A DNA stretch of 64,000 nt from the NCBI GenBank assembly GCA_046292465.1, contig JBKBRB010000009.1, positions 1 through 64,000 on the forward strand, written 5' to 3'. The notes below the pieces were generated by a model. That model did not search any database, had not been told where the DNA came from, and was given only the letters and a program-made list of their open reading frames with translations. Below, one piece after another: positions 52,212-61,147 of the stretch (its first letter is position 1; the number at the start of each line of letters is the position of its first letter). The stretch is from JANWWM01 sp046292465 (GTDB lineage Bacteria > Bacteroidota > Chlorobiia > Chlorobiales > Thermochlorobacteraceae). A program made the position numbers and the translations under genes.

Positions 52212-52219
52212 TAAAGTTA
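52212..52219 (-). promoter_or_regulatory. Possible -10 element of the PorW-like gene
   Basis: Minus-strand TAACTTTA, one mismatch from TAnnTTTG, 52 bases before the TTG start. Confidence 0.3.
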
Positions 52220-52294
52220 TGAAATTTTCATGCGGCAAGCAGTTCCAAAGTCAGCACATTTCCTTTTCAACTTTTGTGCTCAAAACTTTTGTGT

Positions 52295-54055
52295 TCAATT
52301 TAGCTTCGTCCAACCACGCCGATTGAAGTCGTAATAAATGCCTGCCGCCGCGCCAATGCCAATCGCACAAAGCAACGTGCCATAAAGCCACTGCCCAAAA
52401 ATGAATTTCCCAACGCCAAACAAAAACGCATAGACCAACACCACACCCAAAAACCAATTCAGGAACAGCGAGAAATAACTGCCGTCGGATTTTACTTCGG
52501 GAAGAAGGTCGGAAATTGGCTTCCAAAATGCGCCACCGACGCGCGTGCGACGATAAAAATTTTTCAAATGCTCAACGCTTTCAGGCGGCGTGAGGAAAGT
52601 TACAGCAAGCGTTGTGGCAATCGTGAATCCAACAATGTAGAAGAGCGATTCAGGGAATTGCACATCGGTGAACGCGTAAAGGTAAGTGTAGGCTAAAAAC
52701 GGCGCAACCATCGAAGTGATTTCCGACCATGCATTGAGTCGCCACCAAAACCAACGCAAAATGAGCACGAAGCCAATGCCCGCACCGCATTGCAAAATAA
52801 ACGCCCACGCGCCTGCAATCGTGTTCAGCACAAAGAATGTGATGATAAGTGCAACCACCATCATCAATCCCGTCATCACTCTTGAAACCGCAACATAGTG
52901 CGATTCTTCTTCTTCGCGTTTGATAAAGCGTTTGTAAAAATCGTTCAAGAGGTAACTCGCGCCCCAGTTGAGATGCGTTGAAAGCGTCGACATATAGGCG
53001 GCAAGAAACGCGGCAATGAGCAAGCCTTTCAATCCGCTCGGCAGAATATCGCGCATTACCATCACGAAGCCGTCTTCTTTTTGCTCCATCGGAAGCGTTG
53101 GGAACATCACGACGCTGACAAGCCCGACCAAAATCCAAGGCCAAGGACGAACACAGTAATGCGCAATAATGAACCACAGCGTTGCAAAGAGCGAGTGTTT
53201 TTCATCTTTCGCGCTCATCATGCGTTGAGCCACGTAACCGCCGCCGCCCGGCTCTGCGCCCGGATACCAACTCGCCCACCATTGCACGCCGATAAAGGCA
53301 ATGAACGCACCTGCGCTCAAAGCAAAAATGCCCCCTGCGTCCGCCGCTGTTGTTGCTTCAGCAATGCGTGGCAAAAAACTGAACATCCAATCCGGCAGAA
53401 TTTTCATCAAGCCGCCTTGCTCCGTTACCACAGGTTGGTTGAGCGCGAGCACCGCCAAAATCACACTTCCGAGCATCGCAATCACAAATTGAACCGCATC
53501 GGTAATGCTCACGCTCCACAATCCGCCCAAACTTGAATAGAGCGTTGTGAGCACTGCCAAGCCAGTGATAACGAGTTCGGCATTCGTTTCAGGAAGCATG
53601 ATTTTGATGATTTTATACATCGCCAAATTCACCCAACCGATAATGATGCAGTTCATGAGCAAGCCATAATAGACGGCTTTGAATCCGCGTAAAAATCCTG
53701 CCGCGCTTCCGCTGTAACGCAGTTCGATAAATTCAAGGTCGGTGAGAATTTGCGCTCGTCGCCATAAGCGCGCAAAGAAAAACACGGTGAGCATGCCGCC
53801 GAAGACAAACGACCACCAAATCCAATTTCCCGCGATGCCATTTTTGGCGACGATGCCCGCGACGGCAAGCGGCGTATCGGCGGCGAAGGTCGTTGCTACC
53901 ATGCCCGTGCCTGCAATCCACCAAGGCAGTTTTCTGCCCGAAAGGAAAAACTCCGTCGTGCTTTCCGACGCACGGCGTCGATACCAAATTCCAACAAGAA
54001 AACTGAAAAGAAGGTAGAGAAAAATGATGCTGAAATCGAGCAGTGATAAGTTCAT
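52295..54055 (-). CDS. Sodium:solute symporter family transporter
   Basis: 586 residues and about 14 membrane segments; SSS/SLC5 family. Patterns: WYRRRASESTTEFFLSGRKLPWW near the start, ATTFAADTPLAVAGI (sodium site region) and LYSSLGGLWSVSITDAVQFV. The substrate (sugar, proline, pantothenate, iodide etc.) cannot be read from sequence. Gap to the TonB receptor is 68 bases. Confidence 0.88.
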   Translation of the reverse strand: MNLSLLDFSIIFLYLLFSFLVGIWYRRRASESTTEFFLSGRKLPWWIAGTGMVATTFAADTPLAVAGIVAKNGIAGNWIWWSFVFGGMLTVFFFARLWRRAQILTDLEFIELRYSGSAAGFLRGFKAVYYGLLMNCIIIGWVNLAMYKIIKIMLPETNAELVITGLAVLTTLYSSLGGLWSVSITDAVQFVIAMLGSVILAVLALNQPVVTEQGGLMKILPDWMFSFLPRIAEATTAADAGGIFALSAGAFIAFIGVQWWASWYPGAEPGGGGYVAQRMMSAKDEKHSLFATLWFIIAHYCVRPWPWILVGLVSVVMFPTLPMEQKEDGFVMVMRDILPSGLKGLLIAAFLAAYMSTLSTHLNWGASYLLNDFYKRFIKREEEESHYVAVSRVMTGLMMVVALIITFFVLNTIAGAWAFILQCGAGIGFVLILRWFWWRLNAWSEITSMVAPFLAYTYLYAFTDVQFPESLFYIVGFTIATTLAVTFLTPPESVEHLKNFYRRTRVGGAFWKPISDLLPEVKSDGSYFSLFLNWFLGVVLVYAFLFGVGKFIFGQWLYGTLLCAIGIGAAAGIYYDFNRRGWTKLN

Positions 54056-54123
54056 TCAGGCACGTTGTTTTGCTGACGAGTGAGCCAAATTGAACAGCAA
54101 TTTATTTCCAACGCTTCAATTCG

Positions 54124-56472
54124 TCAAAATTGTGTGCGGAACTGCACGAAGAAGTGCCGTATTGGCGCAGGCGTTGCAGGTTGCTCGATGTAAGTGTAAT
54201 TGAAAAGATTGCGCACATAAAGGTTCAGGATTCCAAACGGAAGCGTGATGCCAAATCGCAAGTCGTGAATGTGAGCATTGACGGTTTCGTCGACGTTCAA
54301 AATTGGCGGCGTGGAAAGTCCGAAGATGAGCGGCGCGTCGGGGTTCGTCGCCGAAAAGCGTTCAATGAATCGATAGTTCCACTCGAACGAAAAGCGTCCG
54401 TAGTTGAATTCCGTTGTAACATAGAAGAGTTGCGGATTGCGGTAATAAAGTGGCACTTTGCGCGTTTCATCACGAGCGTTGAGAAAGGTGTAGCTGGCGG
54501 TTACAAGTGCCGTGCGGCGATTGAAGTTCAAGGTGGTTGAAAGTTCCGTTCCCAGAATGCGTGCATTTGAAACATTGTCAAACGAAATGCCGCCCGTTGC
54601 AAGCGTGGCTTCAATTAAATCGCGATAGAGGCTCATGTAGGCAGAGGCGTCGACTGTGATTTCAGACAGCACGATGCCCATCATCAATGGCGTTGGGCGC
54701 GAGTATGCAAAGAGGTATCCAATTTCGGTGCTTAACGCGCGTTCAGGTTTGAGGTTTGGATTTGGCACAATCGGCGGCGCGGCAGTCGTTGTGAATCGCT
54801 CCGTAATTGCAGGATTTCGGAACGACGTGCCAAAACTTGTGCGAAGCGATGAATACTCGTTGAGCGCGTAAACGAAGCCGAATTTCGGATTGATGCTTGC
54901 AATCCACTCGCCGCTTTTGATGTCGCCCGTAAGCGAATCGCTGTTGAGCACCAATGCGTCGGCGCGAATGCCAAAATTTACGGTTAGCGATTTCAGGATA
55001 GGAAATTCCACTTGCCCGTATCCTGCAAGGTTGAATAGTTGATGCTCGCCCGTCAGGCTTGATGAAACGGTGGTGTATTGCGCATCGCCGCCCCAAGTCC
55101 AATTAAATTTACTTCCAACAAGAGAAATCACTTGCACTTCTGTGCCGATGCTGTTGGCGAGCGAGCCTTGCCCTTGCGAGTCGATAAAGTTTGTGCGGTA
55201 GTATCGTCCGCGCGTAATGAAGGTGGTGCGTTGGGAAAGTTTCCGAGTGTAAATCGGTGCGAGGAACAGTTTGTCGGAATAAAGCCGTGCGTTGGCTTGT
55301 GAGCCGTCGCGCAAGATGTTGTTCAAGTCTTGCCAATAAATGGCGTTGCCTTTGCGCTCTTCGGCGAAGGTGAACAGCGTGGTGAGGTTGGATTCGTCGG
55401 AAAGTCGATAAGCAAATTTGGTGAAGAGTCGAAGTCGGGCGAAGTCCGCGTTTTCGCGAAAGCCTTCGTCGCTCCGCCGCGAGAGCGAGCCATAAACGCC
55501 GAGCGCGCCGAACTGCTGTTTGTGCGAGAGTTCAACGCCGTTGAAGAACTGTGTGCTGTTTGTCCATCGCCATGTGTCGAATCGCGGTGCGTCGTAGATG
55601 CCGCTGTAAGCGAGGAGGCTGGTTTTGGTTTCGTAGGAGTTTTGCGTAACGATATTGACCGTGCCGCCAAGTGCCGATGCGCCGTAAAGCGCGCTTGCCG
55701 CCCCTTTGACGACTTCGACTCGCTCGATGAAATCGGTCGGAAAGGCGTCCCACTTTGCCGCGCCGTCGTCGCCTGCAAGCAGTGGCACATTATCGATAAG
55801 CAACTGCACGCGACTTCCTACGCCGAAGCTCACGCCGCTCGAGCCGCGAATGTTAATATCGGCTCCCGTAAAATTCACGCCCGGCACAAAGCGCAAGGCT
55901 TCATCGATGGAAATGCTGTTGCGATTCGTGATGAAATCAGGCTCGAGAATGGAAGTAGAAATCGCGACATCTTGCAGGCGTTGCTCGAAGCGGTTGGCAG
56001 TTACAACGACTTCGCGCTGTGCGGAAATGTTTTCTTCGAGCAAGATATCGATTTCGGAAATGGTATCGCTTTTAATCCACACATTTTTGAAGATGTCGGT
56101 TTTGTAACCGTCGGCAGAGTAGGCAAGGTCGTAGAGTCCGCGCGGAATGTTGCGAATGATGTAGTTTCCGTTGGCGTCGGTAATTGCGCCAAGCGATGTG
56201 CCAAGCACGCGCACCTTCGCGCCCGCAATCGGTTCTTGCTTTCTTCGGCGAAATTCTTTTTCGGCTTTTTCACCTGTGAGCGAATCAACGATGATGAAGT
56301 TTTCAATTATCACTTCGTTTGACAGCGTGAAGACTTTGCCGCGCACCGTGCCAAAGCCCGACCCGCTACGCGGCTGTGCCGTGCATAGATTCGCCACACT
56401 CCACATGCATAGCCCAATCACGATTGCCTTATGCCAAAACACTGAATAATTCTTTTGAGTATGGACTTGCAT
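54124..56472 (-). CDS. TonB-dependent outer-membrane receptor
   Basis: 782 residues from the ATG at 56472. Signal peptide up to CTAQ, then a carboxypeptidase-like regulatory domain (KEPIAGAKVRVLGTSLGAITD). Next is a TonB box/plug with VVVTANRFEQRLQDVAIS, VPGVNFTGADINIRGSSG and VEVVKGAASALYGASALGG, and finally a barrel ending in HFFVQFRTQF. It should import a siderophore, cobalamin or another bulky ligand; none can be named. A GTG at 56514 is also in frame. The 5' end overlaps the 3' end of the restriction endonuclease gene by 44 bases. Confidence 0.9.
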   Translation of the reverse strand: MQVHTQKNYSVFWHKAIVIGLCMWSVANLCTAQPRSGSGFGTVRGKVFTLSNEVIIENFIIVDSLTGEKAEKEFRRRKQEPIAGAKVRVLGTSLGAITDANGNYIIRNIPRGLYDLAYSADGYKTDIFKNVWIKSDTISEIDILLEENISAQREVVVTANRFEQRLQDVAISTSILEPDFITNRNSISIDEALRFVPGVNFTGADINIRGSSGVSFGVGSRVQLLIDNVPLLAGDDGAAKWDAFPTDFIERVEVVKGAASALYGASALGGTVNIVTQNSYETKTSLLAYSGIYDAPRFDTWRWTNSTQFFNGVELSHKQQFGALGVYGSLSRRSDEGFRENADFARLRLFTKFAYRLSDESNLTTLFTFAEERKGNAIYWQDLNNILRDGSQANARLYSDKLFLAPIYTRKLSQRTTFITRGRYYRTNFIDSQGQGSLANSIGTEVQVISLVGSKFNWTWGGDAQYTTVSSSLTGEHQLFNLAGYGQVEFPILKSLTVNFGIRADALVLNSDSLTGDIKSGEWIASINPKFGFVYALNEYSSLRTSFGTSFRNPAITERFTTTAAPPIVPNPNLKPERALSTEIGYLFAYSRPTPLMMGIVLSEITVDASAYMSLYRDLIEATLATGGISFDNVSNARILGTELSTTLNFNRRTALVTASYTFLNARDETRKVPLYYRNPQLFYVTTEFNYGRFSFEWNYRFIERFSATNPDAPLIFGLSTPPILNVDETVNAHIHDLRFGITLPFGILNLYVRNLFNYTYIEQPATPAPIRHFFVQFRTQF

Positions 56473-57065
56473 AAAGTTGTTGATTGCTGGTGTTGAACTC
56501 TCGCTTAACCTCACCCATTAGAAACGCAATATCATAAAGGCTTGCTTTTTCCGCGTAAAACTTTGCATTCTTTCTTTCTAACTGAAAAGCAGCAAGCAAG
56601 TGTCGCGCATCAAATTCAATTTTGCTTTTCTTTTTTGGCGGAGAAATAAAGAAACTTCGCAATGTAGAGTTCAAGGTTTTGATGTTGAAAGTTTTTACTT
56701 CCAAATATGTTGGTCTCTCGGCATCATCAAATATGAGAATGTCAGGATAGCCTGCACTCTGAGAGAGTTTGCCTAACCTGAAAGAGTTTTCTTCTAATGC
56801 TAACCTTACAAGTTCTTCTGCCCTATTTCCGGCTTCATTCGGTCTGTATGTATCAATTCCAGCTTTGTTGATTTCTTTGAGAACTTGCTTCACAACCAAT
56901 TCAAGTCGGTTTAGAAGGCTCGCATCTAATATTTTTTGGATCGATGGGTATAATGCGTTTTTCAGAGATTGCGCGAATGAATAATTCGAGCGGCACTTCT
57001 TCCAAAGGTTGTAAGATTTGTTTAAGAAGTTTCTCATATCGCGCCAGCCTTTCTTTATCGCTCAT
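56429..57065 (-). pseudogene. Type II restriction endonuclease (PD-(D/E)XK), frameshifted in an A6 tract
   Basis: The natural start is the ATG at 57065, which overlaps the methyltransferase stop (ATGA). It reads MSDKERLARYEKLL and PLELFIRAISEKRIIPIDPK for about 45 codons. Then the frame fails within the A6 tract (plus-strand T6, 56932-56937), ending soon after. The next frame continues KILDASLLNRLELVVKQVLKE and carries the catalytic core GYPDILIFDDAERPTYLEVK. Removing one A joins the two into a 211-residue protein. With the base, the enzyme is not made unless the ribosome slips; a start at 57037 exists only in the second frame. Sequence error cannot be excluded. Confidence 0.75.
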
Positions 57066-58258
57066 GAGTTGTAGTCGTTTTCAAATAAGCTTAGTGTTGT
57101 TTTTTCAAGAGGCACATTCAAATGTTGAGCACAACCTTTGACCATTACAACGCAACGATTCGTGTTTGTGCCTTTTTCGTTGTTGGCGACGCCGAAGCAG
57201 TTTGCCAACTTTGTAAAGCGTTGTTTGTTAATGAAAATCGCGTAGAGCGTAAAACCGACTTCTTCTCCGAGTTCAGCGACAATTTCATCTAAATTGACCA
57301 TTTTGTTTTTATACATCACTTCGCCGACTTCAATTACAACTGTTCCGTTTTCTTTTACCACACGATAAAGTTCCTTCAAGGTCGCGCGCATAAACATTTT
57401 CCATTCTTCCAAGTTGCGTGTTTGCACTAAGGCGTCTTTGAAAGAATCTTCGTTAATGCCGTAGAACCACGCTTTGAGCCAGTTATCCTTGATGTAATCG
57501 ACTTTATCCAAGAACGGCGGTGAGGTTACCACAAGGTCAATCGTTTCGGATTCAATCCAACTCATATTTCGGCTATCGCCTGTGCGAATTTGATTGTTAA
57601 GCGATTCAGGGAAGCGTTTTTGAAAGTGCGACGCACCTTGCAAGCATTGCTTTGCTTTTCGCAGAATGCGCGATTTAACGTCGCGATATGGCGGGGTTTG
57701 GTTGCGCTTTGCGTTGATTTTACGCTGTGCTTCGGGCGAGACCGCAATTTGCGGAAATGAATAAACCGAGAAAAAACCGTCTGAATGTCCGTGCAAACGA
57801 GAGACAGCCACAAGTTCGATGAAGCGATTGATGTCGTCATAATTTTGTTGAATGGCGCGTCTCAAATTCAAGAGTTCTTTCAACGTGTCGGGGTGATAGA
57901 ACGCTAATAGTTCTTGATGTTCATCGATTGGCAAGTTTGTGGTGAGGTCAAACGATTGCAGTCGCTTTGTGATTTCGGCGAGCGAGGCAGGGTGCGTTTT
58001 AGCGTAAGCAATTTTTTGTGAAATCGGGTTAATGTCGTTGTGAAATGCAATGCGTCGGAGCAGATTTGCTTGCAGTGCCGTTGTGCCACGTCCGCCGAAG
58101 GGGTCAAGCACGCTTTCGCCTTGTTTTGAGAAGTGGCGAATAAAAAAATCAGGCAATTCGGCTTTGAACGATGCGCGATACGAAAGGATATAGTGCAACG
58201 GAAATTCCTGACGCTGTTTGCTCGTCCAGAATTCGTCTTCAATTTTTTTCAGAATCAT
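57062..58258 (-). CDS. Site-specific DNA methyltransferase (probably N4-cytosine)
   Basis: 398 residues. Motif X-like FWTSKQRQEFPLHYILSYRA near the start, motif I SVLDPFGGRGTTALQA (about 50-65), acidic NDINP and motif IV VVTSPPFLDKVDYIKDNW (about 240), with the variable target region between. The order X-I-target-IV is the alpha arrangement. TSPPF is most common in N4-cytosine enzymes. It protects against the adjacent endonuclease. Recognition site unknown. The frame is intact, so the genome would be modified even with the endonuclease broken. Confidence 0.88.
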   Translation of the reverse strand: MILKKIEDEFWTSKQRQEFPLHYILSYRASFKAELPDFFIRHFSKQGESVLDPFGGRGTTALQANLLRRIAFHNDINPISQKIAYAKTHPASLAEITKRLQSFDLTTNLPIDEHQELLAFYHPDTLKELLNLRRAIQQNYDDINRFIELVAVSRLHGHSDGFFSVYSFPQIAVSPEAQRKINAKRNQTPPYRDVKSRILRKAKQCLQGASHFQKRFPESLNNQIRTGDSRNMSWIESETIDLVVTSPPFLDKVDYIKDNWLKAWFYGINEDSFKDALVQTRNLEEWKMFMRATLKELYRVVKENGTVVIEVGEVMYKNKMVNLDEIVAELGEEVGFTLYAIFINKQRFTKLANCFGVANNEKGTNTNRCVVMVKGCAQHLNVPLEKTTLSLFENDYNS

Positions 58259-58270
58259 CTGACTTTTGGA

Positions 58271-58792
58271 TTAGTCGCGGCGGTCGGCAGTTTTATGTTC
58301 GCAGTTGGGTTTAGTGCATCGCGCAAAAATTTGAAGCGTATGCCGCTCAATCTCAAAGCCCATTTTATTGCAAACCGTTTGTTGCTGTTCCTCGATTTTA
58401 GGGTTGGTAAACTCAAAGACCTTGCCGCAATCTTCGCAAACGATGTGGTCGTGATGCTCGTAGCCGTAAATGCGCTCGTAGTGCAAATGTTTATGCCCGA
58501 AACTATTTTGACTAACGAGGTTGCACTCGACGAGCAGTTCAAGGGTGTTATAGACCGTCGCGCGCGAGATGTTGCTTCCTTTTTGTTTCATTCTGATGAA
58601 AATTTCGTCGGCGTCGAAGTGCCCTGCGGAAGCATAGATTTCGTTCAAGACCATCGCGCGTTCAGGCGTTGAGCGGTATCCCTTCTTCTTCAAAAACTCC
58701 GTGAAAATTTCTTCCACCGTGAGCATGTTTTTTTCGCTCTTTCTTGTCTTCACTTCGGTTGCTTTTGGGGAAGCGGTTTTCGTTCCTTTCAT
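58271..58792 (-). CDS. fur: Fur/PerR family metalloregulator
   Basis: 173 residues from the ATG at 58792. The N-terminal winged helix has KKGYRSTPERAMVLNEIYAS and NISRATVYNTLELLVE. The dimerisation domain has metal-site HLHYERIYGYEHHDHIVCEDCG and a second pair CTKPNC, so both CxxC zinc sites are present, as in most Fur/PerR proteins. Whether it senses iron or peroxide is not decided by sequence. An in-frame start at 58849 exists, but a promoter-like element (58834-58841) lies inside that extension, favouring 58792. Confidence 0.9.
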   Translation of the reverse strand: MKGTKTASPKATEVKTRKSEKNMLTVEEIFTEFLKKKGYRSTPERAMVLNEIYASAGHFDADEIFIRMKQKGSNISRATVYNTLELLVECNLVSQNSFGHKHLHYERIYGYEHHDHIVCEDCGKVFEFTNPKIEEQQQTVCNKMGFEIERHTLQIFARCTKPNCEHKTADRRD

Positions 58793-58833
58793 GTGTGCCT
58801 TATTCGTTAGAGTTGGGATTGCTACAACGGGTT

Positions 58834-58841
58834 TGAAGTTA
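58834..58841 (-). promoter_or_regulatory. Possible -10 element of the fur-like gene
   Basis: Minus-strand TAACTTCA, one mismatch from TAnnTTTG, 41 bases before the 58792 start. Confidence 0.35.
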
Positions 58842-58891
58842 AAGTTCAATCTTCAAAAACGAAAACACATCTTTCAGGATGTTAATTTCAA

Positions 58892-59389
58892 TTAAAACTT
58901 TACCGTTGCGCCCACACGAATGCCACGAGCTTCAAACCAGCCTTTCGGCACTTCTAAGGCGTAGGGAACAGGCACACTGGAAGGATAAGTTGGCAGACTA
59001 TCGTCGGGGATAAACGGGCTTTCAGGTGGCTCCATTGAAACAATATCGGTGATTCTGCGCGAGGCGTCAATGTAGGCAATGTCTATCGGGAAGCGACAAT
59101 TTTTCATCCAAAAACTTTGCTTTTTGGGTTCAGGAAAAATGAACAGCATGCCACTATTTGCTTCGAGCGAATCGCGAAACATCAAGCCCATTTGCCGCTT
59201 CTGTTCGTCGTCGGCGAGCTCAACCATGATGAAGGCAGTATCGACTTGGATTTTTTTCTTGACGATATTTGCCTTGACAGGCTTGGCAGATTCAACCGAG
59301 CGCGTATTGTTTTTATCGCTCTTGCATGCAACGCCTATCAACATTAGCACAAGCAATAGGACTAAACGCGCCTCGACTTTTCGACACAT
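58892..59389 (-). CDS. DUF192 family lipoprotein
   Basis: 165 residues. Lipoprotein signal with LMLIGVAC (Cys about 22). The DUF192 domain has the family markers KRQMGLMFRDSLEANSGMLF, FWMKNCRFPIDIAYID and YALEVPKGWFEARGIRVG. The function of the family is unknown. It lies 9 bases downstream of purS. Confidence 0.92.
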   Translation of the reverse strand: MCRKVEARLVLLLVLMLIGVACKSDKNNTRSVESAKPVKANIVKKKIQVDTAFIMVELADDEQKRQMGLMFRDSLEANSGMLFIFPEPKKQSFWMKNCRFPIDIAYIDASRRITDIVSMEPPESPFIPDDSLPTYPSSVPVPYALEVPKGWFEARGIRVGATVKF

Positions 59390-59398
59390 GGTTCGCCG

Positions 59399-59647
59399 CT
59401 AAACTTTTTCAAGTTCAAAACTATAATCTTCCATCACCGGGTTTGAGAGCAACTTTTTGCAAGCCTCTTCGGCATTTTTACGCGCAGTGGCTTCGTCTTG
59501 GTCGCTAAGTTCGAGCTCGATATACTTTCCGACGCGCACCGATTCCACATCGCCGTAGCCGAGTTTATGCAGTGCCGATTGAACGGCTTTGCCTTGCACA
59601 TCTAAAATCGATTTGCGAAGGGTTACTTTGATTTTTGCTCGATACAT
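59399..59647 (-). CDS. purS: Phosphoribosylformylglycinamidine synthase subunit PurS
   Basis: 82 residues: MYRAKIKVTLRKSILDVQGK, ALHKLGYGDVESVRVGKYIEL and SNPVMEDYSFELEKV at the end are the whole PurS fold. It forms the PurLQS complex in purine synthesis. The start at 59647 is chosen because the upstream extension lacks similarity and overlaps the neighbouring gene. purL and purQ are not adjacent. Confidence 0.92.
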   Translation of the reverse strand: MYRAKIKVTLRKSILDVQGKAVQSALHKLGYGDVESVRVGKYIELELSDQDEATARKNAEEACKKLLSNPVMEDYSFELEKV

Positions 59648-59654
59648 GGCTGTG

Positions 59655-60140
59655 TTAATGTTTGGCGGCTTCGTGTTTGGCTTCTTCGCGCAATTTCTTT
59701 TTGAGTTCTTTATCAATCGAGTAGCAGAAATCGCTGATGGTGTGGTAGCGGTCGTGAAGTGCGGTCAAATTTTTCTTGATGTCGTCTTCTTTGGCTTTTT
59801 TGGCGACCATATCGGCAAGGGCTTGTGATTCGCTGACAAGTTTAGCGAGATAAAAATTCACGGAATCTTTGACGGGCTCGTAACGGGCAGGCGGCGTTGA
59901 ATTTTGCCACGCTTTGGCTTTATCTGCCATTTCTTGCGCGCGCGTCAAGATTGGTTTCATTTCGCCATCTTCCATTGGGTGAAAAGTTTCTGCCATCACA
60001 TTGTGGAAAATTTCCATTTCCGCCCATTCTTCCAATTTCGGCGCGGGCTTTTGCGCTTCGGCGGGTTGCGGTTTTGGTTCTTCTTTTTTGGCGCAACTTG
60101 CAAGTGAAATTGCCAAAAGGGCAACAATGAGATATTTCAT
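59655..60140 (-). CDS. Small lipoprotein with helical-bundle pattern, function unknown
   Basis: 161 residues; lipoprotein signal MKYLIVALLAISLASC (Cys 16) then a Pro/Lys/Glu linker. The mature part has four amphipathic helices with FHNVMAETFHPMEDGEMKPI and LHDRYHTISDFCYSID in the last one. The HxxxH-type residues and single Cys recall cytochrome b562/c'-like or metal-binding bundles, but there is no CxxCH. Its start overlaps pssA by four bases (ATGA) and purS follows 7 bases later, so it is co-expressed with both. Confidence 0.75.
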   Translation of the reverse strand: MKYLIVALLAISLASCAKKEEPKPQPAEAQKPAPKLEEWAEMEIFHNVMAETFHPMEDGEMKPILTRAQEMADKAKAWQNSTPPARYEPVKDSVNFYLAKLVSESQALADMVAKKAKEDDIKKNLTALHDRYHTISDFCYSIDKELKKKLREEAKHEAAKH

Positions 60141-61012
60141 GGTTGTGAGTTTAGTTTGTTTGAGTTTGGTTGTGTTAAAGACGACTCTACGGGCTCAGCG
60201 GAAGGCTCACTGCGGCTCTCGGATATTTCTTCGCTGAAAAAGAAATACACATATCGCACGATGCCAAAGACGATGTAGCAACACATCGCAAAGAAAAATC
60301 CTTTGGCTTGAAAAAGCAAGATGGCTAAAAAGCCCAGCGCGAATGCGGCAGTTTTGAACGGATATTTCTTGAACTCTTTCGGCTTCGGGAGCAAATCATA
60401 TTTAACCGTGCTCACCATGAGCAGTGAGAGAATCAGCGTGAGCGCAGTGAGCGCAAGTTTCATTTCTTCGACGGTGAAGATATACTCGCCGCTTGTCCAA
60501 ATGACGAATGTCGAGAGCGTCATGGCTTGTGAAGGCGTGGGCAATCCTGAAAAGTAATCTTTTGAAAATCCGACGAGTTGCACGTTGAATCGCGCAAGGC
60601 GCAAGCCGCTGCCAACCATCAACGCTGAACTAAGCACCGCACCCCAGATTCCAAATTGTTCCAATCCAAATTTGTAAGCAAGGAACGACGGTGCTGCGCC
60701 AAATGAAACTAAATCGGAAAGCGAATCGAGCTCGACGCCAAACTCAGACGAAGAATTTGTTAATCGCGCAATGAAGCCATCAATCGTATCAAACACGGCG
60801 GCAAGAATAATGAACCCCCCCGCCAGCGCATACTCGCGCTGTTCCGCACAGATGATTGAGCCGTAGCCGCAGAGCATATTCATGACGGTAAAGGTCGAGG
60901 GAAATGCAGAGCGAGAGACGCGCGGCAGTTTCACTTGCCCCATCTTGAAGCGTCGCTTTGCCTTAAAGCGATTGCGGCGTGAGTATTTCGGATTCGGTTT
61001 GGCTTTGTGCAT
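60137..61012 (-). CDS. pssA: CDP-diacylglycerol-serine O-phosphatidyltransferase
   Basis: First step of phosphatidylethanolamine synthesis, inner membrane. The CDP-alcohol phosphotransferase signature (DGxxARxxxxxxxxGxxxDxxxD) is complete: DTIDGFIARL, then SEFGVELDSLSDLV. Further PssA features are STFTVMNMLCGYGSI and the glycerol/serine-specific SFGAAPSFLAYKF. About eight membrane segments. The ATG at 61012 gives 291 residues with a Lys/Arg-rich N-terminus. The upstream frame to 61105 has no similarity and would run through the terminator of pscA. Confidence 0.92.
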   Translation of the reverse strand: MHKAKPNPKYSRRNRFKAKRRFKMGQVKLPRVSRSAFPSTFTVMNMLCGYGSIICAEQREYALAGGFIILAAVFDTIDGFIARLTNSSSEFGVELDSLSDLVSFGAAPSFLAYKFGLEQFGIWGAVLSSALMVGSGLRLARFNVQLVGFSKDYFSGLPTPSQAMTLSTFVIWTSGEYIFTVEEMKLALTALTLILSLLMVSTVKYDLLPKPKEFKKYPFKTAAFALGFLAILLFQAKGFFFAMCCYIVFGIVRYVYFFFSEEISESRSEPSAEPVESSLTQPNSNKLNSQP

Positions 61013-61080
61013 AGTGCGTTTTTCGGACGCGCAATTTAGGAATTTTTCACGTGGTTTTTTCGGGCATAAAATTCGAGCGT

Positions 61081-61114
61081 AAAAGAAAAAGGGGACTTTT
61101 GTCAAGCCCCCTTT
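61081..61114 (-). terminator. Rho-independent terminator of pscA
   Basis: Minus strand: AAAGGGGGCTT, short loop, AAGTCCCCTTT, then TTCTTTT. The stem is 11 pairs with one G-U and lies 34 bases after the pscA stop. It shows that pscA is transcribed alone, and not with a downstream pscB. Confidence 0.85.
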
Positions 61115-61147
61115 ATCGGTGTTTTCCGAGTCGCTCCTTTTTTTGGG

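Noticed and set aside
56429..57037. Endonuclease starting at the ATG at 57037
   Set aside because: This start is in the second frame only; the ATG at 57065 overlaps the methylase stop and gives a more protein-like N-terminus, so a frameshift explains the data better.
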